Below, piece after piece: positions 34,184 through 45,532 of a stretch of DNA of 64,000 nt. Under the pieces are notes generated by a model, which was not told the origin of the DNA, ran no database searches, and saw only the letters and a list, made by a program, of their open reading frames with translations. The stretch is from Euryodendron excelsum (lineage: Eukaryota; Streptophyta; Magnoliopsida; Ericales; Pentaphylacaceae), in the NCBI GenBank assembly GCA_033060915.1, contig CM065398.1:643501-707500 (forward strand), read 5' to 3'. Positions within the stretch are counted from its first letter, which is position 1; every line of letters begins with the position of its first letter. Position numbers and translations under genes: made by a program.

Positions 34184-35548
34184 TGTTAGTTTTGTAATGG
34201 TGATTTGTGTGGTCATCAAGTTTCATTTTAGTGTTAGGATTCATTCCTTGTAAAATTAAGTTTAAAATAATCAAATAGCTCAACAGGGGTAGTACCATAG
34301 TTGCCGAAATGGAAAGCGGAAGCGGAAACGGAAGATGTTAAGGGAAACAGAAGCGGGAAGCGGGAAACGATTGGGAAATTTTTCCGAAACTTAGTGGAGA
34401 CCTATGAGAAACTTAGTAGAAACTTTGAGAAAACTTAGTAGAGACATTTGAGAAACTTAGTAGAAACTTATGCAAATAATTTTATAGATACTTAGTTAGA
34501 ACTTAAGGGAAAAAATGTATAAAAATTAACATTTTACGTTTTCGAAGCATTTCCCAAGAGTTTCTCAAACGTTTCCCAAGAGTTTCCGTTAAGTATCCAA
34601 AGAGTTTTCTACAAGTTTTCCAAATGTTTCCAAAAAGTTTCCCAAACGTTTCTCCCGTGTTTTCAAAACGTTTTTTCAAATTTTTTAAACAATTTCATCC
34701 CCGTCTTGGAAACGCGTTTCTGCCCCCAAAATGGGTTTTTGTGCAACTATGGGTAGTACCGCTCGAGCGAACTAGAGACCGCTCGAGCGAAGGGGCCAAG
34801 GCTTGCAAGGTTAAATATCCAGTAGCTATCGATCGAAGATTGCTCAAAGAAAAATTCCAGAGGCTATCCCTTGAATATCGCTTTGAAGTTAGCTCGAGCG
34901 AACTATCGCTCGAGCGATATGGCAAGTTTCAGTTCGAATTGGAATTACTCTCCCATCCGAGAAAGACTATTTGGCTTGGTTTTCTATAGACAATTAAGAG
35001 ATAATTCCAGCCGATCTTCTTGGTGTTTTTAGGAGGGCTATAAGAGCACAAAAAGGAGCACTTAAAGTTTAGAACTCTCAGACTGTGAAAAACATACAGA
35101 GAAGAAATACAGAGAGATTTAGAGAAGGTGAAGAATTGATTTTCTGAGATCAATAGTTCGCAAGTACCTTCATCGATTGCATCAAAATTGAAGATCTACT
35201 AGAGATTCACTTTGGAGGATTCTGAAGACGGAGAACATCGTGTTGATTAGGTGTTGAAGCAAGAGTGTGGAGGGCAGAAACTCAAAGAATCGAGTAAGCA
35301 GTCTTAGCTAGAGTTCGAGCGGATTCGAACAACACTTGTGGACTTCAATTGTTATTGGTTGTAAGTTGTGCTTGTATAAACTGTTCTATTTTAGTGCTTG
35401 GTTTGTTGGACGTGGTTTTTTTTCTGAGTTTGAGTTTTCACCATATATCGTGCTTCTCTTTACTTTACTGTTGTGTGATTAATTGCATTGCATATAAAAT
35501 TCATATAGTTAAAGAGTTAGGAGTAAATCTATGTACTTCGGAATTTCA
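34184..35548 (+). repeat. 5' LTR of the deleted copia element, enlarged by an insertion
   Basis: It is 1365 bp long against 913 bp for the 3' LTR. The excess is the 454-bp element at 34297-34750 plus its target duplication. It contains repeated GCTCGAGCGA motifs (34761-34790, 34892-34918). Confidence 0.92.
34297..34750. mobile_element. 454-bp non-autonomous inverted-repeat element (MITE-like)
   Basis: It is flanked by a direct duplication GGGTAGTACC (34287-34296, 34751-34760). Ends ATAGTTGC and GCAACTAT are inverted repeats. The left arm is rich in GAAACTTAG-type words and the right arm in their inverse (GTTTCCCAAG), giving a fold-back layout. A 9-10-bp duplication suggests a Mutator-like origin; the 3' LTR of the same copia element lacks the insert. 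Confidence 0.85.
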
Positions 35549-35550
35549 AT

Positions 35551-35562
35551 TGGTATCAGAGC
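35551..35562 (+). other. primer-binding site (initiator-Met tRNA type)
   Basis: TGGTATCAGAGC lies two bases after the 5' LTR and is the usual copia primer site. Confidence 0.85.
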
Positions 35563-35613
35563 GGGTCACTCCGTATTTCTTATTTGAGTGTGATCCTGAT
35601 TCTCGTATTTATG

Positions 35614-37390
35614 GATTTACCTAAATAGGGTAACTGCACTGCATTCACTGCATCATTAGCAGGTCATGTAGAAACCTTTAAGACTGATGGTGACAGTAAG
35701 AGTGAGAAGTCGAAAAAGTCTAACAAGTCTCACATTGAAATTCAGAGTGAGTCTAGAAGAAAAGAAAAAAAAATATAAAATCTGCTCACTTTGAACTACA
35801 TAAACAGTGTCTCAAACTAGAAAAATATAAGTTTGATGTGACTGTCAACCTTAGAAACATTGAAAAGGAAAGAGACAACCTTCAACATGAAGTCCTTGAA
35901 TCTACTATCCTTGTTAGCCAACTGAAAGCTCACAGATTAACCCTTACTAACAAGAACTTAGAACTTGAGAAAGAACTCCAGCATCTTAAAGAAAAAAAGG
36001 TTACTTGTTTGTAAGATTGCCTCTCTTGAATCTGATTTGGCTAAAACTCAAGATTGTGTTAAGAAAATGAATGCAAGTTCAGAGAAACTTCACAGGATGA
36101 CAGATGTGCAAAAAATGTGTGGTGACCGATAGGGAATTGGCTTTGCGGAGGAGATGTGCAACAAAGCTAATAGTACTGAGAAGGTACATAATAAGCCTGT
36201 CACTACAAAGCCAATAGGTGAGATTAAAAAACCTCAAGGTAAAGAACAAAACATGTATGCATCCTTTCCAAATGTTAAACCTATCAATACTAGACCTAAG
36301 CCCTACTAACCACCACCATTGCATGAATTTGTTCCAGTATGTCACCACTGTGGATTTCGAGGCCATATACGACCTCAATGTCATAAGCTCTATGGTTTAC
36401 AAGCAAACTATATTAAGTCTAGAGCTAATGGATGCCATCAAGCTAGGTATGAGTATAATTTTACAAGCAATCGATTCAATGTTCTCTCATAGCCTATACG
36501 GGTTCAACCACCAAGATAGTTCAGACATAGATTTATGGTGAACCAAAACGCTATGGCCCAGTCGAGGATTACACTAAGCCAAACCAAACCTAAAAGAAAG
36601 AAAATTTGGATAAGAAGGTCTAACTATAGGTGTCAAGTTGCCCACATGGCATTGAAAGTCCAAAACCTTAACATGTGGTATCTTGATAGTGGGTGTTCCA
36701 CATGTGTGGAAACCGATCACTGTTCCCCTCAATTGAGAAAAGTGATGGTGGTCTAGTGACTTTTGGAGTTGGTAGCACCTCCAAGGTAATTGGTAAGGGG
36801 TGTGTATATGCTCAAGGCATACCCCAACTTAAAGATGTGCTGCTAGTTGATGGGTTAAAGGCAAATTTGACAAGTATGAGTCAGATATGTGACTCACATT
36901 CTATTTTAAAAAAAGAAGTGTAATATTTTGTCAAAAAATGGTGAACTTGTGATGCAAGGTGTGAGAACATCTGGTAATTGTTATGGTATTGTACCTAAAC
37001 CTAGTCTTATATACAACAATGCCTAGTCCAATGATGTAGAATTATGGCATCATCGTCTTGAACATGTGATCTATAAGGACCTAACCCAACTTGCCAGACA
37101 TAAACTTGTTCGAGGATTGCCTAAGTTGAACAAATCCTTGAACAAAGTGTGTTGACTGTGTCAATTAGGCAAGCAAGTTAGAAGTGTACACAAAAAGACT
37201 AATCAACTAGCTACTGACCATCCTTTGCAACTAGTACATATGGACCTTATGGGTGCCACACGAATTAAGAGCATTAGAGGTAAGAAGTACGTCTTCCTAG
37301 TTGTAGATGATTTCTCTCATTATTTTTGGGTTTACTTCTTGAGAGAAAAATCTGACACATTTGATGTATTCAAAATCTTATGTTTATAGA
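35614..37390 (+). pseudogene. copia gag-protease-integrase remnants
   Basis: The plus strand carries a coiled-coil gag stretch (35660-36080) and a zinc knuckle-like CHHCGFRGHIRPQC (about 36336-36380). The protease has an intact DSG (NMWYLDSGCS, 36683-36691) and GLKANLTSMSQICD. GAG-pre-integrase (LWHHRLEHV) and integrase start (HMDLMGATRIKSIRGKKYVF) follow. Several frameshifts and stops (for example TGA at about 37153) break it. Its domain order and two-part gag resemble the outer copia element at 1-4393. Confidence 0.85.
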
Positions 37391-37840
37391 TGCAGATTAG
37401 GCAAGATGTGCTGATGTTAGAAAGAGAACTTTTGGGGGATGTTTCTACAATGGAAACAACCCGGTTGCTTGGCATAGCAAAAAAATAAAATGCTATCTCC
37501 CTATCAACTACTGAAGCAGAATACATTGCTGCTGGTAGTAGTTGAACTCAGCTTCTCTTGATGAAGTAGATACTAACTATGGTCTAAAACAAGATACAAT
37601 TACCTTGTATTGTGATAACATGAGTGCGATAAACATTCTAAAAATCATGTTCAGCACTCGCAGACTAAATGCATAGATATAAGACACCACTTTATCCGTG
37701 AACTAGTTGAAGAGAAAGTCATTGCACTAGAACACATCCAAATGGAACATCAGTGGGTTGATCTATTCACTAAACCTCTAGATAACCTTAGGTTTGAAAC
37801 CCCTTGAAACTCCCTCAGAGTGTGCCTCATTGACTAGCTC
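37391..37840 (+). pseudogene. copia RNase H C-terminal remnant
   Basis: Directly after the integrase fragment the sequence changes to the RNase H end ([66 protein letters not shown]), with frameshifts. The junction near 37390-37400 marks an internal deletion of more than 2 kb relative to a normal copia pol. Confidence 0.85.
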
Positions 37841-39425
37841 TTCTTCTTGGAGCCTAGGGTATGCTTAAATCTATTTTTTTTTTCCATAGAGCTCAACTTG
37901 TATATTTTTTTATCGCTATTTTGAAAAAAATCCAAAAATATTTTCATTTGTTTTCATAACCATTAAAAACATTTTTTTTTTGTTTTTTAATGATATTCTT
38001 GAGTAGATTATGTGTTTTTATACACTGCTTATATTGATTGCTCGTGCTAAGTGTACACTGGTTCATGTGTGATCCTTGAGTATACCAATCAAAGTGATAC
38101 TTTTCATGAGACTGTGTACAACTTTTATGCACATATCGGTGTGCCTTAACTGGTTGTTTGTCCGCATGAGTGATCAAACTATTCTATATGCTTTTCTTGT
38201 AATCAAAGTAAATTGTTTTCTAGCTTGAACATGTGAATTATGCCTTGAACCCCTCTAGTAAAAAATAAATAATAATAATAAGACAAAGCTTGTGCATGAT
38301 GGAAATGGCAACCTATGACTATGTGTGAAAGTCGCTATTTGACATGTCCTAATGATGCAAGTTGTGTCAAGTCAATAGTTAAGGTTACCATATTCAATAG
38401 AGTGAAAGCCACCAAGTAACTATTAAAAGAGTCATAAGCTTCTATGGTCATTTCAAATTGAGGGGGAGCATAACTCAATGTCAACCTAATTGTCTAGTTA
38501 CATCATATGTGCTTCCTAGACTTGCATTTCTTTAGTTTACAAATGTGGTGTAAACATATCGATCATTAATTGGATTTGAACAATAGGTTGGTCACAGCTT
38601 GATATTCACAATTACACCACTACACATTCATAAAATTTATCATCTTGTGACAAGTTGACTATGGTTTATAGTGATTCTGTGTCTAATTGTTTAGTAATCA
38701 GCATGAGCAGCGTTTAACTATCTCATATACCATCTCTTGATATCTAATAACATTGTTTTCTAACTCAGTGATTGATGTACAAAATTTTTCCAAAGGGTTA
38801 CCATTTGACTTGAATGAACTTAACTCCGCTCAAGCAAAGTTCGCTCGAGCAATGTCAGCAGATCTGGTTTTACTTGCTCTAATTTATTCATTTTCTTATT
38901 TGGGACTCTTGGGTGTTTGCTCAAACTGGTTCTCCTCTCAATCCTAGTTCTCTGTTGGTTCCTTTGTGTTAAATCAAAAGGGGGAGTATGGTTATGTTTA
39001 TGGTTTATGGTTTTGGACATAGGTTTTATGATGATGGATAATTGGTTTTTGGATTTTGACATTAATGTTTATGTTCTTATGTTTTGGGATTTTGGATATT
39101 TGGCTAAAATGTTATGTTGATAACTATAATATGAATTGATGATGTTTTGAATTGTCATATGTCGAGAGGGAGTTGGTTTGAAATGAAGTGTTGAGTTTAT
39201 TGAATTATGATAGATACCTGCTTTATACTCTCACTTGTTTAACACTCTTTCTTTTCATTTTGGTATTGCTTGGTGTTGTGTTGTGCAGGTTACAGGTTGT
39301 GTTATGTCAGGTTGGTTTGAGTTGGTTGACATGTTGGTTTAGGAAAGGAATTGTAATGTTAAAGGGAAGCGTTTTTGTTTCTTTTGAATTTGTTTGTTTT
39401 GACACAAACTTACCATGGGGGAGAT
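37841..39425 (+). other. 3' untranslated region with repeated polypurine tracts
   Basis: There is no coding frame. Three G-rich purine tracts, at about 38459 (TGAGGGGGAG), 38975 (AAAAGGGGGAG) and 39415 (ATGGGGGAGAT), lie on the sense strand; the last one abuts the 3' LTR. A block near 38827-38850 repeats the GCTCGAGCA motif of the LTR. Confidence 0.6.
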
Positions 39426-40338
39426 TGTTAAGTTTGTAATGGTGAATTATGTGCTAATCAAGTTTGATTTTAGTGTTAGGATTCATTCCTTGTAAAATTA
39501 GGTTCAAAACAGTCAAACAGCTCGACAGGGGCAATACCGCTCGAGCGAACTAGAGACCGCTCGAGTGAACCAAAGGCCGCTAGAAGATCGCTCGAACAAA
39601 CTGTTTTGGGTCAACAAGAAGAAAAATTCTAGAGGCTATTGCTCGAAATCGTTCAAAGTTAGCTCGACCAAACTATCGCTCGAGCAATACCAAGTTCGCT
39701 TAAGCAATACGGTAAGTTTCAGTTCGAATTGGAATTACCTCTCCCATTTAAGAAAGACTCTTTGGGCTAGTTTTCTACAACCAATCAGGAGATAGTTTTA
39801 GCCTATCTTCCTGATGTTTTTAGGAGAGCTATAAAGCACAAAAAGAAGCACTTGAAGTTTAGGACTCTTAGACTATGAAAAACATATAGAGAAGAAATAT
39901 AGAGAGATCTAGAGAAGGTGAAGAATTGATTTTCTGAGATCAATAGTTCGTGAGTACCTTCACCAATTGCATCAAAATTGAAGATCTACTAGAGATTGTC
40001 TTTGGAGGATTCTGAAGACGGAGAACACTATGCTGATTCAGTGTTGAAGCCAGAGTATGGAGAGCAAAAACCCGAGGTGTCAAGCAAGCAGTCTAAGACC
40101 GGAGTTCGAGTGAATTTGAACAACAATTGTGGAGTTCAATTGTTATTGGTTGTAAGTTGTGTTTGTGTAAATTGTTCTATTTTAGTGCTTGGTTTGTTGG
40201 ACGTGGTTTTTTTCCGACTTTGGGTTTTCATAATATATCTTGCATCTCTTTACTCTACTGCTGTGTGATTAATTATACTGCATATAACATTCATATAGTT
40301 AAAGAGTTAGGAGTAAATCTGCATAATACGGAATTTCA
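39426..40338 (+). repeat. 3' LTR of the deleted copia element
   Basis: This 913-bp LTR aligns to the 5' LTR throughout except for the MITE-like insert. Clear divergence between the two LTRs indicates an older insertion than the element at 24486-31061. Confidence 0.92.
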
Positions 40339-40562
40339 AGAAGGAGTTTCACAAGTTTGGAATGAACATAATCCAAGTACATATACAACTTAAGTAAATT
40401 TCAATTGGATTATAACACAACCATCATCTTTAAATTAACAAGAAAATCCAACACGGGAAAAAAAGGTTATAAAATATTACTTCACCAACAATATAAAAAA
40501 ATAACAAAAATGTAAATTTTCAAGGAGATGATAAAAAAATAAAATAAAAAAAATTATAGTAC

Positions 40563-40633
40563 CTTGGTACCCTTCTTGTTCTGCAACTCATTCCATTTGT
40601 TTCTCGCCACAAATAAGCTTAGTAGCACATTGG
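40563..40633 (-). other. possible exon of an unrecognised gene
   Basis: The minus strand has acceptor-like TTTTCTAG, then 71 nt open in one phase (NVLLSLFVARNKWNELQNKK), then donor-like AAG/GTACTA. It is too short to identify. A TATA-like TTTATATAAAG lies upstream on the same strand near 40905. Confidence 0.35.
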
Positions 40634-41127
40634 CTAGAAAATCATAATAAATGCAGAGGGATATAGAAGTTTAATCTCATGTAATACGCAATTCCAAAAA
40701 TCTTGAAACGCAGACTTGCATGGATACATCTATATATGTACATAAGCAAGAGAGAGATAAAGATGCACCCAAAAGCGATTCGGTAAAGTTTGATGAATTG
40801 GTAGATTGGATTGGCAAGGCTCCGTCTCGCAAACTGCAACTCGCATGATGGTTTCTATGTTCATGTGCTATAGGCAACGCTCCACCTATCACCCTAAATG
40901 ATTCTTTATATAAAACCTAGAAATAACTCGTGTCTACGGTACTCCCATACAACTTTGAAAAATTTAAGCGAAAAGTCAATAGTAAAAAATATCTCATGAT
41001 GTATGACAGTAAAATTGAAGAAAAAATTAATCAATGTCATTCATACCATTTGTACATAAAAAAACATAGTCTAAACAGTATTATAAAATTGCAAGAACTT
41101 TAACATGAAAGTTTCTCTTAAAATTGG

Positions 41128-41205
41128 CTAGTCATCAGCAGGAGCAATTTCTTTTGGGTCAAACCTTGAACCAATTATGATCTCCAACGTTTTAACTGGC
41201 TTTTC
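41128..41205 (-). other. possible terminal exon of an unrecognised gene
   Basis: The minus strand has acceptor-like CATACTAG followed by 25 codons (EKPVKTLEIIIGSRFDPKEI, then APADD) and TAG. It looks like a natural C-terminus, but no family was recognised. Confidence 0.35.
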
Positions 41206-41516
41206 CTAGTATGGTTTTGAACATCACAAAACAATATGGAACCAAAGTAGAAGTGAAGCACAAAAAAATTGTAACATACTCTATTCAACAACAGAAGCAA
41301 AAAGTGAAATAGTGAATCAATCCAAATAAAATAACAAAATGCTTGCAACACCATATATGTATATATTTATGTTCTATGTAGTTGTTTGTATATATGTTAA
41401 GAGAGAGAGAGAGAAAGAGAGAGATAAAAAAAAAATGAGGAATGCAATACAAACCCATTGAAGACCCACTCCTTTACTGATTTTTCACATTATGTTTGGT
41501 GGGTCATAGTTGCGAT

Positions 41517-41737
41517 TGGGGCTGTCAATGGATCGAGTCTGATTTGGATCCGATCTGTCAAATTCGGATCCAAATATTCAGACCCAGCAAGGTAATCCAA
41601 CAAAACCTGGATCCGTTAGATCTGTTCATTTTCAGATCGGATATGGTCTAAACCCATAGACCTGATTAGGGACCCAATCCATGAAATTTTTTTTGCTCCT
41701 ATTCTTTACCTTATCGGATGATCTGGAGATGAAACCC

Positions 41738-41776
<39 letters not shown>

Positions 41777-42886
41777 ATATGTGTAGGTTCTCCACCTGTT
41801 GACTCGTCGTTCTCTCTCTCATTTACTTCATGTTCTTTTCATTTTTGCCCAGTTTTGAATATAGGTTCTTGTGACTGGAGGTTATGGCAACACATAAATT
41901 CTTGTGACTGTTGAATTGGGCATTGTGTTCTTTCTTATCATATGGCTCTGGTTCGATTCTTTTGGCTCTTTCTTCTCTGCTCTCTTGATGAAACTAAGGA
42001 CCTCACTCGGATAAGTCACAAACCATGGCTCTTCAGCATTGAACACGGGCTACTGAGCGCTGTAGAGGGTTGCTTTTTCTATTCATACAAGAGGGTTAGT
42101 GCATTCATTCTTTCTTTTAAGTAATGTTGTGGGTTTCTTAGTAGGTGACCCACGTGGCTCTTGCTAAAAAGTCATAGTACAGATTTTGATAATATAATGG
42201 AGGAAGCTTAACAGAGCCTTAAGCAAATAAGGAAGATGAAGGCAGAGAGAGGGGAAGATCAAGATTTGGTGCGATTTTGGGGATTTTTTGCGACGTATTT
42301 GAACCGTTAAAGGTTACCAATATAGTGTTTGAAGGTTAGTAATATGAGCACTCCATTTCTTGCTTGTACTCCACCCCCATTATTGGGTTTAAGATTAATA
42401 ATATGAGCAATCCATGTATTGCTCTTTGTACTCCACCCACAGTATCGGTTTTCTTTTTACTGCATTGGTAAACCAAAAGCCTTTTGAAAGTTGAGTGGGA
42501 AAGCCTGAAAGGCTCTGTTTTCAAGCCCCGTGCCACCTCTCTCTATCTAATTAGTCTTTTATTTCTCTCTCTCTCTATCATGCTATTCTCATGCCACTCT
42601 TTTTTAAATAAATTCAACTCCAACGTCAAATTTTGTTTAAATATTAAAATATTGAGTTTACACTGTAAAGCAAGCAGAATTCTCTAAACAAAAGAAGGAA
42701 ATTTTTTTTGAATGGGCCGAGTTGGATATTTATATCTAGGTTCGGTTGTTAATAAACTGGGTCTGTGATCATCAAATTCGATCCATTAATTTTGGGTCTA
42801 GATCGGATATATAGATTTTCAAATCGGATTGGATCGGATCTGGGTCTAGTCGAGTTTAGATCAGACCCAGTTCATTGATAGGCTTA
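41517..42886. mobile_element. candidate non-autonomous DNA element with inverted ends
   Basis: The left end (GGGGCTGTCAATGGATCGAG...) and the inverse of the right end (TAAGCCTATCAATGAACTGG...) share an imperfect inverted repeat. Both sides continue with GGATCCGATC / GATCGGATCTGG words. The interior includes (TC)16 at 41741-41772 and no element gene. No target duplication was found, so the limits are tentative; hAT-like MITE is one possibility. Confidence 0.4.
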
Positions 42887-43247
42887 ACTGTGAGAGATAG
42901 AAAGGGAAGGTGAGAGGAGTCCGACTGGCCACGGTGGAGATGGTAGTTATGAATCTCTCAGGTGTTTGCTCTCCTCCACTAAATGGCGATGTTAATCGTA
43001 GTGAGAGTTAGAGATGGTGAGACTGGTGACTGTAAATGAGCATGCTAGAACGTACATCTTCTCCCATAGAATCCTCATCAGTTCTGCCAATCTAATAAAT
43101 TTCTTGACTCCATAGATTTAAAACAATATAGAAAAAAGAAAAAAAAAATATACAAAGGGTCTGGCTCAACAATGAAGCAATAAAATACGGTCTCAAAGTG
43201 CCTGCCTAAACAATAAAACAAAGATTATTCTGGTTCTTCTTGTAGAC

Positions 43248-43320
43248 CTCATTGTAGTGGCCCAATAGCTCCTCAATTGATACGGTCCCGAACAACATTG
43301 AATTGAACAAGATGAGGTAG
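43248..43320 (-). other. possible exon of an unrecognised gene
   Basis: The minus strand has acceptor-like CACCTATAG, then an open phase YLILFNSMLFGTVSIEELLG, then HYNE, and a possible donor GAG/GTCTAC. The frame could also run on to a TAG at 43208. Composition is protein-like; the family is not recognised. Confidence 0.33.
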
Positions 43321-44960
43321 CTATAGGTGGACAAAACAGGAAGCAGAACTAATGACCTTGTTCAGGCAAAATATAAACATTAAGAAGTATAAAGCACAAC
43401 CAATGACCTTATTTGGTTGCTGAGACCCTAGATGAAAAATATACTTGTAGCCTCCTGAAGCTAGAGTTTTTAAAGATGGGGCTCATGAGGTATTTGAAGG
43501 GGGTTGTGAAAGGTATCAAATTTATAACCTTCTTAAGCTAGAGCGTTTGAAAATTAAACCAAGAGGTGTTCATGCTTCCACCACCGTATGGTGATAATGT
43601 GCAACGTTGAGAGTGAAAAAGATAGAGATAAAAATGAAGCTGAAGATGGAGGTGGGTACAAGAGGAGTAGAGTTGTCGAAGCAAGTTGTAAAAGGTGGTG
43701 CTAAGACATTTTGAAAGAGAGAAAAAGAAAAGAAAAAAAAATGCGTGGTCGTGATAGAGAAAAGAAGGCTTTCTTAGAGTGGTTCAATCTACGTCACCTA
43801 GTTCGCTTGAATAGAGTAACGCTCGCGTGCTCAGTTCATGAATTTATGAATTCACAGCAAATTCGTGACTAAATCGTGCACTCTTCATTCTCAAAGCGCG
43901 AATGGAGAAAAACAGCATGCGAACTCATGGTTTATTTAATAAAATAATGGACTTTTGGACCCATCCCTCAACTTTCTTGCAGGCTAAAAGCATGTAGAAA
44001 TCAAAATACAGCAAAGAAATGTGTACTTGGAGGACCCACGTCATTAATTATACAGCAGGAGGACTTGACTTGCTGACCCTAACACCAATTATGAGACTAC
44101 GTAGTGAATTGAGATCGTAAAGAAAATGAAACCATACTTTTGTCTTTACCTGACGCATGAGGGTTCAAATTCATACACAAAATTTCACAAATAGGCAACC
44201 AAAACACTGTAACATGGAAGTTATTTTAGGCATTTGTTTTGAAATTTTATTTTATCTATATGTTAATTGTATGTTATATTTAAAAATATAATATTATACA
44301 TACATATTCATATTTTTTATATATATGAATTTACATATATAAGTATACATATATATTTAATACTATCTAATAGGCACTCCTCTTAATTTTGGATTTTTTT
44401 ATATTGGATGCTTTCACGCACCTGCTCTAGCTTAACATACCATGACCTAGGGCTTAATTACGTGAGAGAAGAAGAAAAATAAGAGACAGGCCTTTTGCAC
44501 ACTGCTCCCCCATGCAACCAAGAGGTCAACATATGAGACAAGCCTTTTTCTCTGTTGTGTCCTATCACTCTAGCTGTACCAACAAAGTACAAACAGTGTG
44601 CTACACGTGAGATTTATTTCAACCTTTGGATTGTGAACAAAAGAAATGTCATCCTTCTGATCAAACATGTCTTGTAGATATTTTCATCAAACTCAAGAGA
44701 AATAGAGATTCTAAAGACAGGACAATGATTTTGACGGTTTTGAGCGGGAGTTTTAATGCGTCAGAGAAGTTAAAAATTAATCTCAACCGTTCATTGAAAT
44801 AAAAAATTGTTCTCAACCCTTGAACAATGATTTTATTTATTTATTTATTTTTTGTCTTTAAAGTGTAGATATATACAACTTTGAACATAGTTATGAATAT
44901 ATTTTCCAAAAAAAAAAAATTATCGTTAGACGAGTTCTGGAATATTGTTGCAAAATTTTC
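43321..44960. other. spacer without recognised features
   Basis: This is AT-rich sequence. Short open frames are not protein-like and no terminal repeats were seen. Confidence 0.4.
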
Positions 44961-44969
44961 TTTTCATTT

Positions 44970-45455
44970 GTCTCAAGAGGTCTTTGAGAAATTTTTGTAA
45001 TCTTCATTCATCTCATATGTTTCTTAAGGCTTTTGAAAATTAAATTTTGTTAGTAACTTCACGATCTTTTCTTACGCTGTATTTTAAGACAAATTTAGAA
45101 AATGATTGAATCAAAAAAATTCAACATTTATGGGGTTATTTTGACATAAGGCTCTTGACAAATTTTGTCCTTTGCTTGTCTTTTAGAGGCCTTTGGGGGA
45201 ATTTATCCTCACTTGTCTTATTTAGGATCTTGACTAATTTTAGTTTTTATTTGTCTTTTAGAGGCTTTTGAGGAAATATTTTACCCTCATTTGTCTTATT
45301 GAGGATCTTAAAGGATGTTCTTCTTCATTTTTTTTAAGAGGCTTTTGGGAAATTTTTTTTATCCTCACCTGTCTTATTTAGGCTCCTTGAAGAATTTTTT
45401 TTTCATGTCATTTAGAGGCTTTTGAGAAATTTTTTTTTACCCTCATCTAGTTTAG
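44970..45455. repeat. degenerate tandem repeat, about 75-80 bp unit
   Basis: A unit containing TTTTAGAGGCTTTTGAGGAA, then CCTCATTTGTCTTATTTAGG recurs at about 45182, 45255, 45337 and 45412, with weaker copies before. The function is unknown. Confidence 0.7.
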
Positions 45456-45532
45456 TTGGTTGGCCTAATTTTAACTTGAGCTGATTGATTCTTTGTTTAT
45501 TTATTATTTTTCTTTTAGATATTTGCTCTTTC

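Larger units (their letters stand above)
34184..40338 (+). mobile_element. internally deleted Ty1/copia retrotransposon
   Basis: The LTRs start TGTTA and end GGAATTTCA. Flanks TGAAG (34179-34183) and AGAAG (40339-40343) form a 5-bp duplication with one change. The primer site TGGTATCAGAGC follows the 5' LTR and GGGGGAGAT precedes the 3' LTR. Coding remnants are gag, protease and the start of integrase, then a jump straight to the end of RNase H. Most of the integrase core and all of the RT are deleted. Confidence 0.92.
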
